Positions 13,145-14,911 of a stretch of DNA of 14,911 nt are shown piece by piece (position 1 is the first letter of the stretch; each line of letters begins with the position of its first letter). The position numbers and the translations under genes were made by a program. The notes under the pieces are model-generated. The model did no database searches. It had not been told where the DNA came from and saw only the letters and a program-made list of their open reading frames with translations. Source of the stretch: Chloroflexota bacterium. Lineage in GTDB: Bacteria > Chloroflexota > Anaerolineae > Promineifilales > Promineifilaceae. Location of the stretch: positions 1-14,911 of the forward strand of contig QQUD01000162.1 in the NCBI GenBank assembly GCA_008501785.1. The letters are read 5' to 3'.

Positions 13145-14341
13145 ATGCTCAAAACCCTAAAAAACAACCCACTGATCCTGCCCATTTACGCGCCGACGTT
13201 ACTGCTTGCATTTAGTCGTGGGCTTCTCATTCCTATTTTGCCACTGTATGTGCGCGACTTTGGTGCATCGTATGGGCTGATTGGCATGGTGCTGGCGGCG
13301 CAACAGTTTGGCATGTTGGTTGCGGATATGCCAGCAGGAGTTTTGTTGCGCCAATTAGGGCGCAAACGGGCCATGATGGTGGGGCTGCTCACCTTAATCA
13401 CCACCACCATCCTTCTTTTTTGGGCCAGGTCTGTTTACGAAGCAATGGCATTACGCTTTGTTTCCGGTCTTGGCATGTCGCTTTTTAACATTGCTCGTCA
13501 TCTCTACCTTGCTGAAGCCGTCAAACAAACCACAAGAGGACGCGCAATTGCGTTATATGGTGGCATCAATCGAATTGGTACGTTTTTAGGACCGGCAGTT
13601 GGGGGAGCGGCTGCGGCCGCTTATGGATTACGATTGCCATTTTTGCTGTATGGCGTGGCGGGGGGAACGGCCGTTATCCTCACCCTAATTTTCGTCACTC
13701 GTACCGGCGCTGTCATCCCTGGTGAAACGCAAAAACACGGCTTGCTTAACACTATCAAAACACATTATCGCCTGTTAGCAGCCGCAGGTACGGCCCAGCT
13801 TTTTGCCCAAACAGTTCGTGCCGGACGCAATGTGATCATTCCCCTGATCGGTGCAGATGTGCTCGGGCTAGATGTGCAAGCAATTGGCACAATCATCAGC
13901 GCTGCCGCTGCGGTTGATATGACATTGTTTTACCCGGCAGGCTGGGTGATGGACCGATTTGGCCGCAAATTTGCAATTGTGCCCAGCTTTTTGATTCAGG
14001 CTACAGGAATGGCTTTGCTGCCCCTAGCAACAGGCTTCACGACCCTGTTGATGATTACCTGTCTCATCGGCTTCGGCAACGGCGTCGGTTCCGGCACAAT
14101 GATGACACTTGGAGCAGACTTGGCCCCAACAGCTACACGCAGCGAATTTCTGGGCACATGGCGATTTATTGGAGATGGTGGCTTCACGTTGGGACCAATC
14201 ATTGTTGGTGGGGTGGCTGACTTGCTCGTGTTGCAAACGGCCGCTTTATTCCTGGCTGGCAGCGGTATCCTGGCCGGACTCATATTTGCCCGTTTTGTAC
14301 CTGAAACACTCAAACGCCACGATATGCAAATTGCTGATTGA
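13145..14341 (+). CDS. Major facilitator superfamily transporter (drug-efflux type)
   Basis: A 398-residue membrane transporter with about 12 hydrophobic segments in two halves. The first cytoplasmic loop motif (motif A) is AGVLLRQLGRKRA at residues 64-76, and the second half carries its repeat GWVMDRFGRK at 266-275. A long middle loop at about 186-208 separates the halves. These features fit proton-coupled antiporters of the TetA/multidrug class. I chose the ATG at 13145 because AAGG at 13136-13139 precedes it by 5 bases. The ATG at 13133 would add MKAN, but it is formed by the end of the upstream repeat element and lacks a binding site. An ACGGCCGT copy at 13667 encodes Thr-Ala-Val in helix 6, and near-copies lie at 13613 and 14237. 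The substrate cannot be assigned. Confidence 0.9.
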   Translation: MLKTLKNNPLILPIYAPTLLLAFSRGLLIPILPLYVRDFGASYGLIGMVLAAQQFGMLVADMPAGVLLRQLGRKRAMMVGLLTLITTTILLFWARSVYEAMALRFVSGLGMSLFNIARHLYLAEAVKQTTRGRAIALYGGINRIGTFLGPAVGGAAAAAYGLRLPFLLYGVAGGTAVILTLIFVTRTGAVIPGETQKHGLLNTIKTHYRLLAAAGTAQLFAQTVRAGRNVIIPLIGADVLGLDVQAIGTIISAAAAVDMTLFYPAGWVMDRFGRKFAIVPSFLIQATGMALLPLATGFTTLLMITCLIGFGNGVGSGTMMTLGADLAPTATRSEFLGTWRFIGDGGFTLGPIIVGGVADLLVLQTAALFLAGSGILAGLIFARFVPETLKRHDMQIAD

Positions 14342-14355
14342 TTGGAACTCATGAG

Positions 14356-14407
14356 ACGGATAGAGAAGAATACGGATTTTTTTATATCCGTTTTCCTCCC
14401 TATCCGT
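14356..14407. terminator. Nested hairpin between convergent genes
   Basis: ACGGATAG at 14356-14363 pairs with CTATCCGT at 14400-14407. Inside, ACGGAT at 14372-14377 pairs with ATCCGT at 14386-14391 across a TTTTTTAT loop. The whole forms one long stem of 22 positions with four mismatches. It lies between the MFS gene (+) and the P-type ATPase gene (-), so it can serve as a terminator for both. There is no T-run right after the stem on either strand. Confidence 0.6.
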
Positions 14408-14444
14408 GATAAAAAGCAAATAAAACGTATCTAAATCAACGAAC

Positions 14445-14911
14445 CTACGCTTCGTCGCCCCGTTGTCGGCGTACCCATTTTTCAATTTCAACTGCGAAAA
14501 ACACAACGGAGCTTGCTGCCAATGCAATCAGCAAATCATTGAGCGGCAATGCTTCTGTACTGAAGAAGTTCTGCAAAAACGGCACGTAAATGAGCGCCAA
14601 TTGCAGCAAGAAGGTGAGCAGAACAGCACCCAACATCAGTTTATTTGAGAAGAATCCAATCGAGAAGATGGAATCAATATTGGAGCGAATGGCTAACGCA
14701 TTACCCATTTGAGCTAGTGTGAGCGTGGTAAACACCATCGTTTGCCATGGGCCGTTCGGGTCTTGCAGCCAATACACATAGCCAACACCTAACGACACAG
14801 CTCCCATCAAGAAGCCAATCCACAAAATGCGCTTGCCCATGCCTCGGCTAAAAATGCTTTCCTTCGGGTGGAATGGTGGCCGTTTCATAATGCCACGTTC
14901 GCTGCCTTCAA
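14445..14911 (-). CDS. Cation-transporting P-type ATPase, C-terminal part (cut by the window edge)
   Basis: The frame stays open to the right edge, so only about the last 155 residues are seen. They match the C-terminal membrane domain of P2-type Ca2+/cation ATPases: a SERGIMKRPPFHPKESIF segment, typical of the loop before the last helices, then four hydrophobic segments (M7-M10), including a TLAQMGNALAIRS motif near M8. The ATG at 14888 lies inside this conserved segment and is not the real start. The phosphorylation domain (DKTGT) lies outside the window. The likely substrate is Ca2+ or another divalent cation, since PacL/PMR1-type pumps share this C-terminus. It converges with the MFS gene across a nested hairpin. 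Confidence 0.88.
   Translation of the reverse strand, partial: EGSERGIMKRPPFHPKESIFSRGMGKRILWIGFLMGAVSLGVGYVYWLQDPNGPWQTMVFTTLTLAQMGNALAIRSNIDSIFSIGFFSNKLMLGAVLLTFLLQLALIYVPFLQNFFSTEALPLNDLLIALAASSVVFFAVEIEKWVRRQRGDEA

Larger units (their letters stand above)
271..13674. repeat. Highly iterated palindrome ACGGCCGT, 25 exact copies
   Basis: Exact copies start at 271, 517, 802, 1352, 1821, 2733, 2802, 3148, 3889, 4288, 5766, 5988, 6053, 6071, 7630, 8259, 8379, 9584, 9959, 10688, 11343, 11902, 12121, 12637 and 13667. Fifteen extend to AACGGCCGTT, and all but the one at 802 have an A before or a T after. 21 lie in genes (14 as Thr-Ala-Val, 5 as Asn/Tyr-Gly-Arg, 2 as Arg-Pro) and 4 between genes. 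Near-copies with one change lie at 303, 9140 and 14237. The core CGGCCG is an EagI-type sequence. The longest stretch without a copy is 6079-7629. Counted by eye, so one or two could be missed. Confidence 0.95.

Noticed and set aside
13613..13620. GCGGCCGC as a further copy of the iterated motif
   Set aside because: It differs at both ends from ACGGCCGT and encodes an Ala-rich helix (AAAAA), so it is likely coincidental.
14445..14888. Complete 147-residue membrane protein starting at the ATG at 14888
   Set aside because: The frame continues to the window edge, and the residues before the ATG belong to the conserved P-type ATPase segment, so this is only the C-terminal part of a larger gene.

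Overview
The window looks like chromosomal DNA from a free-living bacterium of moderate GC content, most likely a member of the Chloroflexota (Anaerolineae-like). This placement is an inference from protein character: the winged-helix regulator with its ABC efflux genes, the DUF3662-FHA/FHA pair, the amphi-Trp protein, the Uma2 nuclease and a selenocysteine-type SelD. No rRNA, tRNA, CRISPR array, phage or complete insertion sequence is visible.

Layout. 1-2721 (+): winged-helix regulator, ABC-2 efflux ATPase and permease, small two-helix membrane protein. 2861-3133 (+): amphi-Trp domain protein with a clear sigma70-type promoter. 3171-5132 (-): ABC exporter half-transporter, preceded by a 417-base gap with heptanucleotide repeats. 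5550-5957 (+): single-domain response regulator. 5966-6574 (-): Uma2-family nuclease. 6721-7434 (-): nucleotidyltransferase-domain protein. 7572-8849 (-): two-gene FHA operon. 8975-10015 (+): selD, whose in-frame TGA is read here as selenocysteine. 10100-11824 (+): large uncharacterised protein with a nucleoside-phosphorylase-like C-terminus. 11866-12963 (+): Xaa-Pro peptidase. 13145-14341 (+): MFS transporter. 14445 to the right edge (-): C-terminal end of a cation-transporting P-type ATPase.

The main unexplained signal is the 8-bp palindrome ACGGCCGT. I counted 25 exact copies in 14.9 kb against about 0.23 expected for a random 8-mer. 15 of them extend to the 10-bp palindrome AACGGCCGTT. 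They lie in genes on both strands and between genes, and in genes they mostly encode Thr-Ala-Val. This resembles the cyanobacterial highly iterated palindrome HIP1 (GCGATCGC) but with a different sequence. Some copies sit inside larger structures: a perfect 28-bp palindrome between convergent genes, both arms of a 17-bp inverted repeat overlapping a promoter, and a repeat-encoded LENGRY/LENGRF duplication.

The second signal is selD. A start-to-stop reading begins after the TGA and loses the catalytic N-terminus. Read through, the protein has the expected Cys-x-x-Sec active site, and a bacterial SECIS-like hairpin follows the TGA. This implies that the host decodes selenocysteine. Several gaps also hold strong inverted repeats (10023-10084, 6662-6727, 12964-13133, 14356-14407).
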